Source: Cordylochernes scorpioides (lineage: Eukaryota > Arthropoda > Arachnida > Pseudoscorpiones > Chernetidae). From it: a stretch of 64,000 bases of DNA. The notes beneath the pieces are model-generated. The model worked only from the letters and a program-made list of their open reading frames with translations, searched no databases and had not been told where the DNA came from. The stretch lies in assembly GCA_030710605.1 (NCBI GenBank), contig CP092863.1:110540426-110604425 (forward strand), written 5' to 3'. Below, piece after piece: positions 53,106 to 63,736 of the stretch; positions within the stretch are counted from its first letter, which is position 1; the number at the start of each line of letters is the position of its first letter. The position numbers and the translations under genes are program-made.

Positions 53106-54165
53106 TCTTATATATATATATATAAAAGTCAATTTCTGTCTGTCTGTCTGTTTCGCGATAAAATCAAAAACTACTGAACCAATTGGTACCAAATTTTGCA
53201 TGTCGCTTTTTATAAACCTGAGGAAAATTTTCGGCTGCATTTTGATTAGTATTTTTGGCTATTTCTTTTTTTCATTTGAAGAACTTTTTTTACGCGGACT
53301 AATCCGGAATGGAATGAATACCTAAATATGGCCATTTTTTTAAGCATCGGTGGTTCAGTGGTAGAATGCTCGCCTGCCACGCGGGCGGCCCGGGTTCGAT
53401 TCCCGGCCGATGCATTTTTTTTTTTTACAATTTTTAAAACTCATTTATATTATCTTCTATACTAATAAAATGGAAATTTATAAGTGGACATTACTAAAAA
53501 CTTTCGTTACAATGCATCAATTTCAACCAAATTTTCAACATTTATGTAAAACGAGATGGAGCAGGTTTTGCTTAACATCAAAATATATTTCCTAACATTA
53601 ACATGCGTAACTTCGCTGTTATCGATTAAATACAAAAAAAAATCAACAGAGTTAATTTTATTTATATATAAATACAAAATTAAATTTCAACAGAGTTAAT
53701 TTTTTTACATACTAGCTAATAATCTCAATCTAAAAAATATTCAAAACAAGCAATTTTAAGATAACACCATATGTAAAACAGTCGGCCAAGAAAACAACAA
53801 CGATATTACATCTTTCTCACATATTCACACACAATCTTGATTAATAATTAAAACTAATCTTTAACATTGTTTATTATACTTCAACTTTTATTTCTACATT
53901 TGTTTTTAAATACCCAATTGTTTTATCATGTTTCTAATTTCGCCTAACAAATATACAAATTTATAGTGACCAACATATGCAAATTTTATCTTTGTTTTTA
54001 TTTAACTTGATATCGTAAACATAACATCCATTGTAAGCATTTTTCTGTTCACCTTCCGTGGTTTCTCTTTTCTCTGATAGTTTTTAGGTGTAGTATATTT
54101 TCTTATTACTAGACTACAAACATTCCCTCGAGAAAAACCTGGGCGAAGCCGGGTACATCCGCTAG
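53106..54165 (+). mobile_element. Helitron-like element with an intact tRNA-Gly
   Basis: Head tctcttatatatatatataa, ctgtctgtctgtttcgcgat, aattggtaccaaattttgca. The end is ctgggcgaagccgggtacat with ccgctag, CTAG at 54162. The tRNA-Gly is at 53344. The stretch 53415-54120 is AT-rich and has no gene. It may be two nested elements. Confidence 0.55.
53344..53414 (+). tRNA. tRNA-Gly(GCC)
   Basis: gcatcgg pairs fully with ccgatgc. Anticodon loop ctgccac with GCC, T arm ggcccgggttcgattcccgg, discriminator A, then a 13-T run for Pol III termination. 71 nt and complete: the best of six tRNA-Gly copies between 47.7 and 53.4 kb. Confidence 0.93.
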
Positions 54166-54899
54166 TATATATATAAAATTGAATGTCTGTCTGTACTCTA
54201 TAGATTCAAAAACCATACATCCAATCGCCTTGAAATTTTGGGATATTATTAGGTATATCACCGGGAAGGTTTTTGAAAAATAATTTCATGAATATCTTGA
54301 ATATCCTTAGAGTTATTTGCAGATTTGTAGATTTAACTCGCAAGCAGCGCCCCCATTGTGACGATGATAACAAGTTTTCTCATCACTAAGTTTGTTATCT
54401 TAAATATTATTTATCAAAAGTAAGATTATCTCAGGATGACACGGCAATTTAATGATACAATTCCAAGGCGAAGATACTATTCCTTTAACTTCCAATTACC
54501 GAGGGAACCAATTAATATTGATTTTATTCAACTTATCGAGTATTTCTCAAGGGACCGGGAAAAAATGTTCACTAGATAAAACTATGATTTTCTAATGTAG
54601 AAAATTAGGAAAGACAAAATTCAGGATGACAAGGCACACAGGGACCGGGAAAAAATGTTCACTTTATCGAGAGATTCAAATTTACGAGTTTCAAATTATC
54701 AAAATATATCTTTTTTATTTTTTAATAAGTTTTTAGAGAATTGTTTTAACAAATGTTCGCTAGACAAACCTTTACTCGGGTAAAACCCCGGGCGAAGCCG
54801 AGTACGTTTTATAAGTTTAAAGATAATTGTTTTAACAAATGTTCGTTAGACAAACATTCACTCGGGTGAAACCCGGGCGAAGCCGGGCACATCCGCTAG
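54166..54899 (+). mobile_element. Helitron-like element
   Basis: Head tatatatataaaattgaatg; 3' end gggtgaaacccgggcgaagc, cgggcacatccgctag. An internal second hairpin (gtaaaaccccgggcgaagcc, 54780-54803) shows it is composite. Confidence 0.65.
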
Positions 54900-55593
54900 T
54901 CTATATATATAAAAATGAATGTATGTGTGTGTGTGGTCTGTTTGTCCTTTATGCCTGACCAAACCACTCATTGGAACGCCATGAAACTTTGGGAAGTTAT
55001 TTAGTATAGTACTGGGAAGGTTTCTAGCAAATAAAATTTTTGAAATAACTTTTCGCTTTAAAATAATCAAGATAAATATTCTAATTATCTGTTATAATTC
55101 AACAATCTGCTCTAAATATTATCATGATGATACGATGATTTTGTAATGTAGAAAATTAGGAAAGACAAAATTCAGGATGACACGACAATTTATTTGAGAC
55201 AAGAATAATGATACAATTCCAAGGCAAGATACTATTCCTTTAACTTCCAATTACCGAGGGAACCAATTAATATTGATTTTATTCAACTTATCGAGTATTT
55301 TTCAAGGGACCGGGAAAAAATGTTCACTTTATCGAGAGATTCGTTAGATAAATCTTTACTCGGGTAAAACCCGGGCGAAGCCGGGTACATCCATACAAGA
55401 ATAATGATACAATTCCAAGGCAAGATACTATTTCTTTAACTTCCAATTACCGAGGGAACCAATTAATATTGATTTTATTCAACTTATCGAGTATTTTTCA
55501 AGGGACCGGGAAAAAATGTTCACTTTATCGAGAGATTCTTTAGATAAATCTTTACTCGGATAAAACCCGGGCGAAGCCGGGTACGTCCGCTAG
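54900..55593 (+). mobile_element. Helitron-like element abutting the previous one
   Basis: Begins tctatatatataaaaatgaa right after the CTAG of the upstream element and ends cgggcgaagccgggtacgtc, cgctag at 55590-55593. An internal hairpin at about 55360-55388 marks a tandem 3' end. 55620-55650 has a T-run. Confidence 0.7.
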
Positions 55594-55989
55594 TAAAAAA
55601 TAAAATTGACAGGTTCTGGGCAAAAATAGTTGTTTTTTTTTTTTTTTTTTTTTTGTCAGAAAATGATGATGACAATATTGCTGTATCATGTTTGATTATT
55701 AGATACAAAATTATATCGGGAAAAATTCCAAAAAGCTGAGACCACGGGTGAAGCCAGTTCATTTTTAGTATGCAGGAACAAAATTCTAACATAAAAACAT
55801 TCATTCGAGCAGAAGACACAAAGCCAGATCATCTCTTTATAAAAATATCGCTTCTCTGACACAAAGTTTGGAGCGGGACGTTTCAAAAGAGTGACATCCA
55901 CGGCGCCAATTTATAATTGTAACGAATAGTATTTGAATAAAAACATTTAATCGGGTAAAACCTGGGCGTTGCCCGGGTCATTCGGCTAG
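55594..55989 (+). mobile_element. Helitron-like 3' segment
   Basis: tgaagccagttcatttttag, ggagcgggacgtttcaaaag, cggcgccaatttataattgt, ttgcccgggtcattcggctag. Matches 49600-49900 plus one 111-bp 3' unit. Confidence 0.7.
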
Positions 55990-56505
55990 TAGGTTTATAA
56001 AAAAATAATTCAAAATACTGGCATGTTAATATTTTTCTGTAAAAAATAAAGAGCACATGAGAGAAGAAAGAGAAAATAGAGCTAACCCGGGCTCCTGGAG
56101 CGTAAAACGCCAACTAACCGGACGAGAGCACATGGAAATTAGGCAAACATATGTTTGCTAATGACTGCGACTGCATTTTAAACGATTTTTTTGAAGAGAT
56201 AAGAAGATAAGATAATATATCTATATATAATATTTCAAAAAAAGTACGCAAGCAACTTGAAAAAAAAAATGCAGAACGCTCATTGGTCGCTTAATGGGCC
56301 TGGTGTTGTTACTTCGACTCGTATTTACTCCGCGTAAAAAAAAAGTTCTTCAAATGAAAAAAATAAATATTCAAAAGTACTAATCAAAATGTAGCCGAAA
56401 AATTTCCTCAGGTTTATAAAAAGCGACATGCAAAATTTGGTACCAATTGGTTCAGTAGTTTTTGAGTTTATCGCGAAACAGACATTGACTTTTATATATA
56501 AGAAG
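55990..56505 (-). mobile_element. Helitron-like 5' end (reverse)
   Basis: Right end tttatatataaga is the inverse of a TC-TATATATA head. aaagcgacatgcaaaatttg and tcgcgaaacagacattgact mirror 53137-53210. The left part is undefined. Confidence 0.5.
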
Positions 56506-56885
56506 ATATATAGAGATATACTATATAGATAAAATGATCCCAGCCAAAAGGCTGAGAAGAGATATTTTTAGAGAGATGTTTTGATGTTAGAATTTTGTTC
56601 CTGCCTACTAAAAATGAACTGGCTTCGCCCGTAGTCTGCTTTATGAAATTTTCTCAGAAATATTTTTTATCTAATAATCAAACATGATACAGCAATATTG
56701 TCATAATCATTTTCTGACTAAAAACAACAACTAATTTTGCCCAGAACTTGGTCAATTTTAATTTTAATTGTCTAAAAATGCGACAATAAACTCGTCCAGA
56801 ATTTTCTCTAACTCCTGTTAAAATTTCAGCCAGATTAGGTACTTATTGAGGATTTGTATAGCCAACAAACATATATATATATATA

Positions 56886-57390
56886 CTAGACGAATGACCC
56901 GGTCAACGCCCGGGTTTTACCCGATTAAATGTTTTTATTCAAATACTATTCGTTACAATTATAAATTGGCGCCGTGGATGTCACTCTTGTGAAACGTCCC
57001 GCTCCAAACTTTGTGTCTGAGAACCGATATTTTTATAGAAAGATGATCTGGCTTTTGTTTTCTTCTCGAATGAATGTTTTTCTGTTATAATTTTGTTTCT
57101 GCGTACAAAATAATGAACTGGTTTCACCCGTGGTCTCTGCTTTTTGGAATATTTTTCCCGATATAATTTTGTATCTGATAATCAAAGATAATCTGATAAT
57201 ACAGCAATAGCGTCATCATTTTCTGACTAAAAATATATAGTTTGAATAATTGATTTATATATTTTAAAAAATAGCCTATCGTCTTCCCCGTATTTTTTAC
57301 CTATGTATGGAAATTTTGGGTTGAATTAGTGAACTACTGCGAATTTGTATACCGGACATACAAACAAACATACAAACATTCATTTATATA
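56886..57390 (-). mobile_element. Helitron-like element (reverse)
   Basis: ctagacgaatgacccggtca, acgcccgggttttacccg (3' hairpin), aatactattcgttacaatta, tggcgccgtggatgtcactc. The right end is (acaaacat)n-type with tatata. Confidence 0.65.
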
Positions 57391-57392
57391 TA

Positions 57393-59493
57393 CAGTAAAA
57401 CCCCGCTAATACGAACCCTGGATATAACGAACCTTCCCTTATAACGAACCCACGCCGATTCCCAATTCCATTCCATTGAAAATACCATCGTTATAACGAA
57501 CTTTGCGATTTTTAGAATAACGAACTACCCCTATAACGAACCTATTTTCGGTCCCAGAATAATAAAATCTATTTAAAACTAGCGGACGTACCCGGCTTCG
57601 CCCGGGTTTTACCCGAGTAAAATTTTGTTCTAACGAATCTCTCGATAAAGTGAACATTTTTTTCCCGGTCCCTTGAAAAATACTCGATAAGTTGAATAAA
57701 ATCAATATTAATTGGTTCCCTCGGTAATTGGAAGTTAAAGGAATAGTATCTTGACTTGGAATTGTATCATTATTCTTGTATGGATGTACCCGGCTTCGCC
57801 CGGGTTTTACCCGAGTAAAGGTTTGTTTAACGAATCTCTCGATAAAGTGAACATTTTTTCCCGGTCCCTTGAAAAATACTCGATAAGTTGAATAAAATCA
57901 ATATTAATTGGTTCCCTCGGTAAATTGGAAGTTAAAGGAATAGTATCTTGCCTTGGAATTGTATCATTATTCTTGTATGGATGTACCCGGCTTCGCCCGG
58001 GTTTTACCCGAGTAAAGGTTTGTTTAACGAATCTCTCGATAAAGTGAACATTTTTTCCCGGTCCCTTGAAAAATACTCGATAAGTTGAATAAAATCAATA
58101 TTAATTGGTTCCCTCGGTAAATTGGAAGTTAAAGGAATAGTATCTTGCCTTTGAATTGTATCATTATTCTTGTCTCAAATAAATTGCCGTGTCATCCTGA
58201 ATTTTGTCTTTCCTAATTTTCTACATTACAAAATCATCGTATCATCATGATAATATTTAGAGCAGATTGTTGAATTATAACAGATAAATTAGAATATTTA
58301 TCTTGATTATTTCTAGGCGAAAAGTTATTTCAAAAATTTTATTTGCTAGAAACCTTCCCAGTACTATACTAAATAACTTCCCAAAGTTTCATGGCGATCC
58401 AATGAGTGGTTTGGTCAGGCATAAAGGACAAACAAACAAACAGACACACACACATACATTCATTTTTATATATATAGATACTATGCTTATAACGAACTTA
58501 GAATTGTAATTAAAAAAAAAAATTAAAACAACCAAATTTTGAACATGTTTCAGCTCGCGGATCGCGATTTCAAAACAATAAATTTAGCGGCATTGTTTGT
58601 TTTGAATTTTGCACTTTTATTTTTGCTGTATGTTGTATAAATTTTAATACATTATACTTTTTATTAAATAGAATATATTTGCATCCATTAAATTTGAAAT
58701 ATAAAAATACAAATGGCTTCCAAAATGAAGAAAACAAAGGAATTTTAAAAACAAAAGCGTTATTTCTTTAAAAAAAAAAGGCCATTTTCAGAACTTTTCA
58801 AAGTGAAACAACACAGGCAAAATGTTAAGAACATATTAAAATAAGAGAATATAACTTTTCTATTATAAAAGATAAAATATAAAGCTATTAAAATTGTTAC
58901 AATGAGGATTCAACCTCAACTTTTGCCGCGATCGCGATCGTACGTTTTAGGGCTAAAAAAATCCAAATAAATGGTCCCGTGATCAAACAAAAACTATTTT
59001 TATGCCATTAACTATGGTGATTTTAAAGTCAGCAATGTTTTGCATGACAGGTTAAAAAAAACGAAATCTAGAACTAGAAGAATATGTGGGAAAATGAAAT
59101 GGAAGAAAAACACCAACTTTATTTGAATGGTGCAAATGCTTGAAGAATGCTTTGAAGCAACAAGGTGTTAGAGCCATTTTTCCAAGTAAACAATGTATTA
59201 TATAATGTGATAGAGGTACATGTATGTTAATGATAAGAAGAACTTATCATCTAATGATTTCTATTATTATTCAGTATTAATGTAAGGAAATTGGTCAATT
59301 AAGGGAATTAAAACAAAGTGACCACTATTAAGAGGAAGCCTCTTCCAGTGTGTATGGCTGTCCTTTAATTATACAGTCTAAAAATTTTGAAAAGTAAAAA
59401 AAAAAAATAGCCAAACCGTGGCTATAGTGAACCGTGGCTATAGTGAACCAAAAGCTCTGTCCCATTGGGGTTCACTATAGAGGGGTTTTACTG
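57393..59493. mobile_element. Tigger/pogo-type transposon, decayed, split by a Helitron
   Basis: Left end cagtaaaaccccgctaatac; right end gttcactatagaggggtttt then actg. TA lies on each side (57391-57392, 59494-59495). The subterminal motif ataacgaacc or tagtgaacc repeats at both ends. Without the 900-bp Helitron it is about 1.2 kb. Stretches near 59020-59170 faintly read as FKVSNVLHDRLKK-like transposase sequence, but stops and frameshifts abound. Confidence 0.75.
57579..58478 (-). mobile_element. Helitron-like element nested in the Tigger-type element
   Basis: Exactly bounded: A at 57578, then ctagcggacgtacccggctt (3' end with hairpin), to ttttatatatataga (5' end, TC on the minus strand) at 58478, then T. 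Insertion between A and T without duplication is the Helitron signature. Three 3' hairpins in a row (57595, 57795, 57985) show tandem 3' ends of about 190 bp. Confidence 0.85.
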
Positions 59494-59520
59494 TATATAG
59501 AAGATATATATATATATATA

Positions 59521-59925
59521 CTAGCCGAATTACCAGGGCAACGCCCGGGTTTTACCCGATTAAATGTTTTTATTCAAATACTATTCGTTACAATTATAAA
59601 TTGTCGCCGTGGATGTCACTCTTGTGAAACGTCCCGCTCCACCAATCCCCGTCGCCCCACGTGGTCTATCCTTCCCCAAATTAACTTCTCGAAGTTACCG
59701 CAGTAAGGCGCTGGTTGCGAGTGAAATAGGGAAAATTTGTCAATAATTTGTTAATAACTCCAAGTATATTCGAGATAGAAGCCTAAAAATTTGCCTATAA
59801 GTTTTTCCAGATTCAACTCTATATACTGTTAAAATTTCAGAAGGATTAGTTACATATTGTGGACGTGTATAGCCGACAAACATACATACATACATACATA
59901 CACTGACATATATATATAATAGATA
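59521..59925 (-). mobile_element. Helitron-like element (reverse)
   Basis: ctagccgaattaccagggca, acgcccgggttttacccg on the left; acacgtc/gtgtatagccgac, (catac)n and atatatataatag on the right, inverse of the head at 51171. Preceded by ATA repeats joined to the Tigger right end. Confidence 0.65.
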
Positions 59926-60231
59926 TGTTATTATATAATAACACCCCGTATCTTTTTATTGTAAAAGGTAGGAGTGGTTTCTAGGAAAGTCATTCTTCCT
60001 GAAAGTTTTTATAAATAATAAGTTAAACAATTTATTTACATTCAAATGAAACTACCTACTCACAATAAGAATTACATCTTATCATTATCCTTCTCTGACC
60101 TAAAATACACTAATCAGTCCTTTTTTATAGCTAAATTGTATTTTATGGTCTCGAAACTATAATGCGTGTTTCTTCCACATAGAGTTCTGTAACTCAATTT
60201 ATTACAAACCACGGAAATTTCAAAAGTTTTT

Positions 60232-60560
60232 AAAATAGAATAAAGCCAGTGGAGGATTCAAGTTGCTTTTGTGGTATTGAGGAACAAACTTCAAGACATC
60301 TACTGATCGATTGCCCAGCATTTCAAGATTATAGAATGAAGAATGAACTAGTTGTTTGTGAACTTAACGATTTGATTTCCAATAAAAAAACCATTTTTAA
60401 AGTTCAATTCATTTTGTAAATACATCCTAAACTTTCTACAAAATCTGGATCTCTAATGTTTTCATGCGTTGATTAATGTAAATAACTTATGTAAATAAAC
60501 TTTTCTCCTTGTTTGGCGCAAGTATCCCTTGCGGGATATAGCGCTTTGGAAATAAAATAA
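60232..60560 (+). mobile_element. Non-LTR retrotransposon 3' fragment
   Basis: Reading from 60248, PVEDSSCFCGIEEQTSRHLL, IDCPAFQDYRMKNELVVCEL runs to a stop at about 60419. The CxCG-x8-HxxxxCP pattern is the zinc-binding tail seen after the RT or RNase H in I/R1/Jockey-type elements. The 3' UTR ends with a hairpin (gcaagtatcccttgcggga) and gaaataaaataata. 5'-truncated. Confidence 0.7.
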
Positions 60561-60672
60561 TAATTGTAACCTGTGAAAATTTAATTAAGATTGGGGTCAC
60601 ATAGTGTAGGAGTGTATAAGGAACAATCATACACACACCAAAACAGACCTATATTTCTATTTTATACAGCTT

Positions 60673-60835
60673 ACATCACGCTGACGAGGGCCAATAACCC
60701 GAAACGCGTACCTGGTTAGATTTTCTTGATTAATCAAGAATGAGTATTTTGGCCAATTCTGGATAAAAAAAAACGAATAGTTGATATTTATTCCGATAGA
60801 TGGCGCAAGCCATCAGTAACTTTCAGTTACACGAT
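60673..60835 (+). mobile_element. Small hammerhead element
   Basis: Hammerhead, then ttgattaatcaagaatgagt, gaatagttgatatttattcc, gatagatggcgcaagccatc: the same order as 27228-27400. About 160 bp, non-coding. Confidence 0.7.
60675..60716 (+). ncRNA. Hammerhead ribozyme motif
   Basis: CTGACGA at 60681-60687, stem II GGG/CCC (loop ccaataa), GAAA at 60701-60704, minimal stem III, GUA triplet ending 60710. Stem I pairs atcacg with cctggt at five of six positions, C-C mismatched. Confidence 0.7.
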
Positions 60836-60847
60836 AAAGAGATGCCC

Positions 60848-60885
60848 TCCCCCCCCCCCCCCCCCCCCCCCTTTTTTTTTTCTTT
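60848..60885. repeat. Poly-C/poly-T tract
   Basis: A run of about 22 Cs followed by about nine Ts. Assembly length is unreliable here. Confidence 0.85.
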
Positions 60886-61132
60886 TTCTTCTTATTTTAT
60901 TTAAATTGTTACAGAATAATCTGTGGTGAGCTTACTTGATGGATCATCCTAAGTTACGTGAAGCTAAGTCAGCACTTTATTTATTTATTTATTTCATCTC
61001 AATTTGCAGGTGTTACATTCGAGCACAGCTCGCGAGTCACCTTGTCCAGATTATTTACACATTGCGAGTTGTAATGCTGGAGTGGCCCCCGGAACCTTAC
61101 AGGAGGGCAGTTGTTGGGTGTTTGGCTGTCAG

Positions 61133-63736
61133 CTAGCCATTGGGTCCAGGTCGTCGGATTCGGTGGCTGAGGTCACCTTGATTTTGAACAATTTCTTGTA
61201 TAGTTGGATTTGATGATTTTTGAAATTGAGAGAATAGTCTTGTTGCAGAGTCTTGATAAATCTCTTCTAGATTAGGCTGGTTGAGATCTTCTTTGAGAAT
61301 TTTGTTTGAAAGATTGAATGGGGCTCCTATAGTGGTTCGTAAGCAAATCCTCATGAAGGCATCTATTCTTTTTTTATCCGTAGGTGTGATATATTTGCCC
61401 CAGACTGGTAGTGCGTACGTGATGATGGGTAGAATACAGGTTTTGTACAACGTGAATTTATGCTTTGTTGTTAAATTACTTTTAAAATTGAGCAGGCTTG
61501 ATAGAGATATTTTGGCTATCTTTGCCTTTCTTATGGTGTTTTGGACATGTAGGTTAAATTTTAATTTCGAATCCAAAGTGACACCAAGATACTTGGCATG
61601 GTCGGCCCAACTAATAGTGCTTGAGTTTACTGTCAAGTTGGTTTGTGGCTTGAATTTTTTGTTATCTCTTGGGGGAAAAAGTATTGCTTGAGTCTTAGTT
61701 GGGTTAATGTCTAGTTTCCACTCATCGCACCATTTGATTATGTCATTTAGGTAATTCTGAAGCTGAGTAACCAATAGGTTGACTGATTTAGAGTTAAATA
61801 AAATTGCTGTGTCATCTGCGAAGAGCTTAAGTTTACATTTAGAGTGCAGTGGGATGTCATTAATGTAAATATTGAAAAGGTAGGGTCCGAGGATAGAGCC
61901 TTGAGGTACTCCAGTCTGGATTGGCTTTGGTTCAGTTATAAAATTTCCTTGCTTGACTGAAAATGTCCTGCCCTGTAGATAATTCTGCATAAAATTGATA
62001 ATGTCACTTGGAAACTGGTGTTTTGTGAGTTTCTTTATAAGGCCATTATGCCAAACTTTATCAAATGCTTTCGCAAAATCTAGAAAGACAGCACCTACCA
62101 CTTCCTTGTGGGATCTTCTTATCTGGATGTAGTCCAGAACTGCAATGAGTTGGTGAGTTGTTGAATGCCCCCTTCTAAATCCGAATTGCTGCGGAATGAT
62201 GAAGTTAGAGTTGTCCAAGTACATCTGAAGTCTACGTAAAATAATTCTTTCGTAAATTTTGCCGATGGTGGGGAGGAGGCTGATAGGTCTTAGATCTTCA
62301 GGGGATTTAGCAGATTTTTTTGGAATTGGAATTATGATAGCATGCTTCCAGACTTTGGGGTAGTAACACAAGTGCAGTGCGGCGTTGAATACTCCAGCTA
62401 GGAATACAATCCATTTGATGGGAAGATTCTTGGCCATTTGCGGAGTGATATTGTCATGGCCAGGAGCTTTGTGGTTAGCTAAGTATTTAATCACTTCTTT
62501 GACTTCATTTGGTGTCGTCATTGTGAGCATTTTTTCTTGTTGGTGATTATAAGTTATATTTGGTTGGTCTTCTTTTTCCTTGGAGAACTGGTTGGAGAAG
62601 TGTTCTGCAAGTTCATTTCCGATTTCTTTGTCGGTCAATAAGGTTTTGCCGTTCGTTACTAAGCTTGAGATCCTTTCCGTTTTTTTCCTGATGGGTTTTG
62701 TTTTTCTCCAGAAGTCCTTTGGGCTTGATTCAATCTTGTGTATGAATTGATTCCAGTTCTCGGTGGAGTCGGATTTGAGGGCTTTGTTAACTTTTCCCTG
62801 TAGGTTTAAATAAATGGCTCTATGGGCTGGATCCCAGGTTGCTTGCCATCTCTTACGAGCTTTATTCTTTTCTTTTATCAAGGCCTTGGTCGAGGGGTTC
62901 TGTTTTGATGAAGAGGATGATATAACTGTGTTTTTCGAGTAGCTGTTGTAGATTTTATCATTTAGTATGGTCACTGCTGAGTCAATATTGGCTTCCGTTT
63001 TCAAGGGTACTCTAGGAGGCGTACTGGAAATTAAGTCTTGTTGGAAGTGTACCCAGTTAGTGAGTCGGCAAGCCCTAGTCGTGAATTCATCCTTCGGGCA
63101 GGTCAGCTCTAGGATTACTGGGAGGTGATCTGAAGATAAGGCATCCAGGGTCTTAATCCTCGAAGTCCAGGGGATGTTTCTAAGAATTGCGATGTCTAGA
63201 AAGTCTGGATTACCCAAAGGACTGTAGTGCGTGGGTGAAGAAGGTGCGACAATGTCCAGGTTTTCTTTTTCGGAAAAATTATGAAGCATGGTTCCGCTAT
63301 TATTGGAGGTTCTTGAGCCCCAAAGAGGGTGCTTGGAGTTCCAGTCTCCTGCAGCGATTACTGATTGATTATTCTCTAACAAGAGATTCAGATCTTCCTC
63401 CAGGAGTGGTAGATCGGGTTTCTTATAGATTGACGATATCTGCACTACTGCCCTTCCATCTGGTTTCATTAGAATTGTGGTGTTTTCCATGTTAGATGTT
63501 TGAATCAGCACTTTTTTATATTTAAGATAGTTTTTTAGAATTATTGCCGTTCCACCGCCCCTTCCAACGATTCTATCGTCTCTTATTGTCTGATAGTTTC
63601 TGAGTTTGAGGTCGACAGATGGTTTTAAGTGTGTTTCACTGAGCAGTGCCATGTCTATTGAGTTTTCTTCTAAAAAATGTAGAAATTCTTCTTTTTTGAG
63701 TTTGATTCCGTTGCAATTCCAGAAAACGATTTTCAA
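61133..63736 (-). CDS. Jockey-type ORF2: AP endonuclease and reverse transcriptase
   Basis: 867 residues. N-terminal AP-like endonuclease: WNCNG (6-10), SETH (33-36), GDWN (130-133), SSDHLPV (201-207). Reverse transcriptase: FLDFAKAFDKVW (551-562), GVPQGSILGP (609-618), FADDTAIL (639-646), YLGVTLDSKL. No RNase H domain follows, and the overall plan matches Jockey-clade ORF2. The first codon is TTG; the frame opens after a TAG shortly upstream and the first ATG is Met29, inside the endonuclease. Translation therefore probably depends on the overlapping ORF1. The enzyme nicks target DNA and copies the element RNA by target-primed reverse transcription. Confidence 0.93.
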   Translation of the reverse strand: MKIVFWNCNGIKLKKEEFLHFLEENSIDMALLSETHLKPSVDLKLRNYQTIRDDRIVGRGGGTAIILKNYLKYKKVLIQTSNMENTTILMKPDGRAVVQISSIYKKPDLPLLEEDLNLLLENNQSVIAAGDWNSKHPLWGSRTSNNSGTMLHNFSEKENLDIVAPSSPTHYSPLGNPDFLDIAILRNIPWTSRIKTLDALSSDHLPVILELTCPKDEFTTRACRLTNWVHFQQDLISSTPPRVPLKTEANIDSAVTILNDKIYNSYSKNTVISSSSSKQNPSTKALIKEKNKARKRWQATWDPAHRAIYLNLQGKVNKALKSDSTENWNQFIHKIESSPKDFWRKTKPIRKKTERISSLVTNGKTLLTDKEIGNELAEHFSNQFSKEKEDQPNITYNHQQEKMLTMTTPNEVKEVIKYLANHKAPGHDNITPQMAKNLPIKWIVFLAGVFNAALHLCYYPKVWKHAIIIPIPKKSAKSPEDLRPISLLPTIGKIYERIILRRLQMYLDNSNFIIPQQFGFRRGHSTTHQLIAVLDYIQIRRSHKEVVGAVFLDFAKAFDKVWHNGLIKKLTKHQFPSDIINFMQNYLQGRTFSVKQGNFITEPKPIQTGVPQGSILGPYLFNIYINDIPLHSKCKLKLFADDTAILFNSKSVNLLVTQLQNYLNDIIKWCDEWKLDINPTKTQAILFPPRDNKKFKPQTNLTVNSSTISWADHAKYLGVTLDSKLKFNLHVQNTIRKAKIAKISLSSLLNFKSNLTTKHKFTLYKTCILPIITYALPVWGKYITPTDKKRIDAFMRICLRTTIGAPFNLSNKILKEDLNQPNLEEIYQDSATRLFSQFQKSSNPTIQEIVQNQGDLSHRIRRPGPNG

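Noticed and set aside
51835-53240. Three overlapping minus-strand open frames of 320-415 residues
   Set aside because: Produced by a stop-free 32-bp minisatellite; the same peptide repeats in all three phases.
61281-61691. 136-residue plus-strand open frame
   Set aside because: Shadow of the Jockey ORF2 on the other strand.
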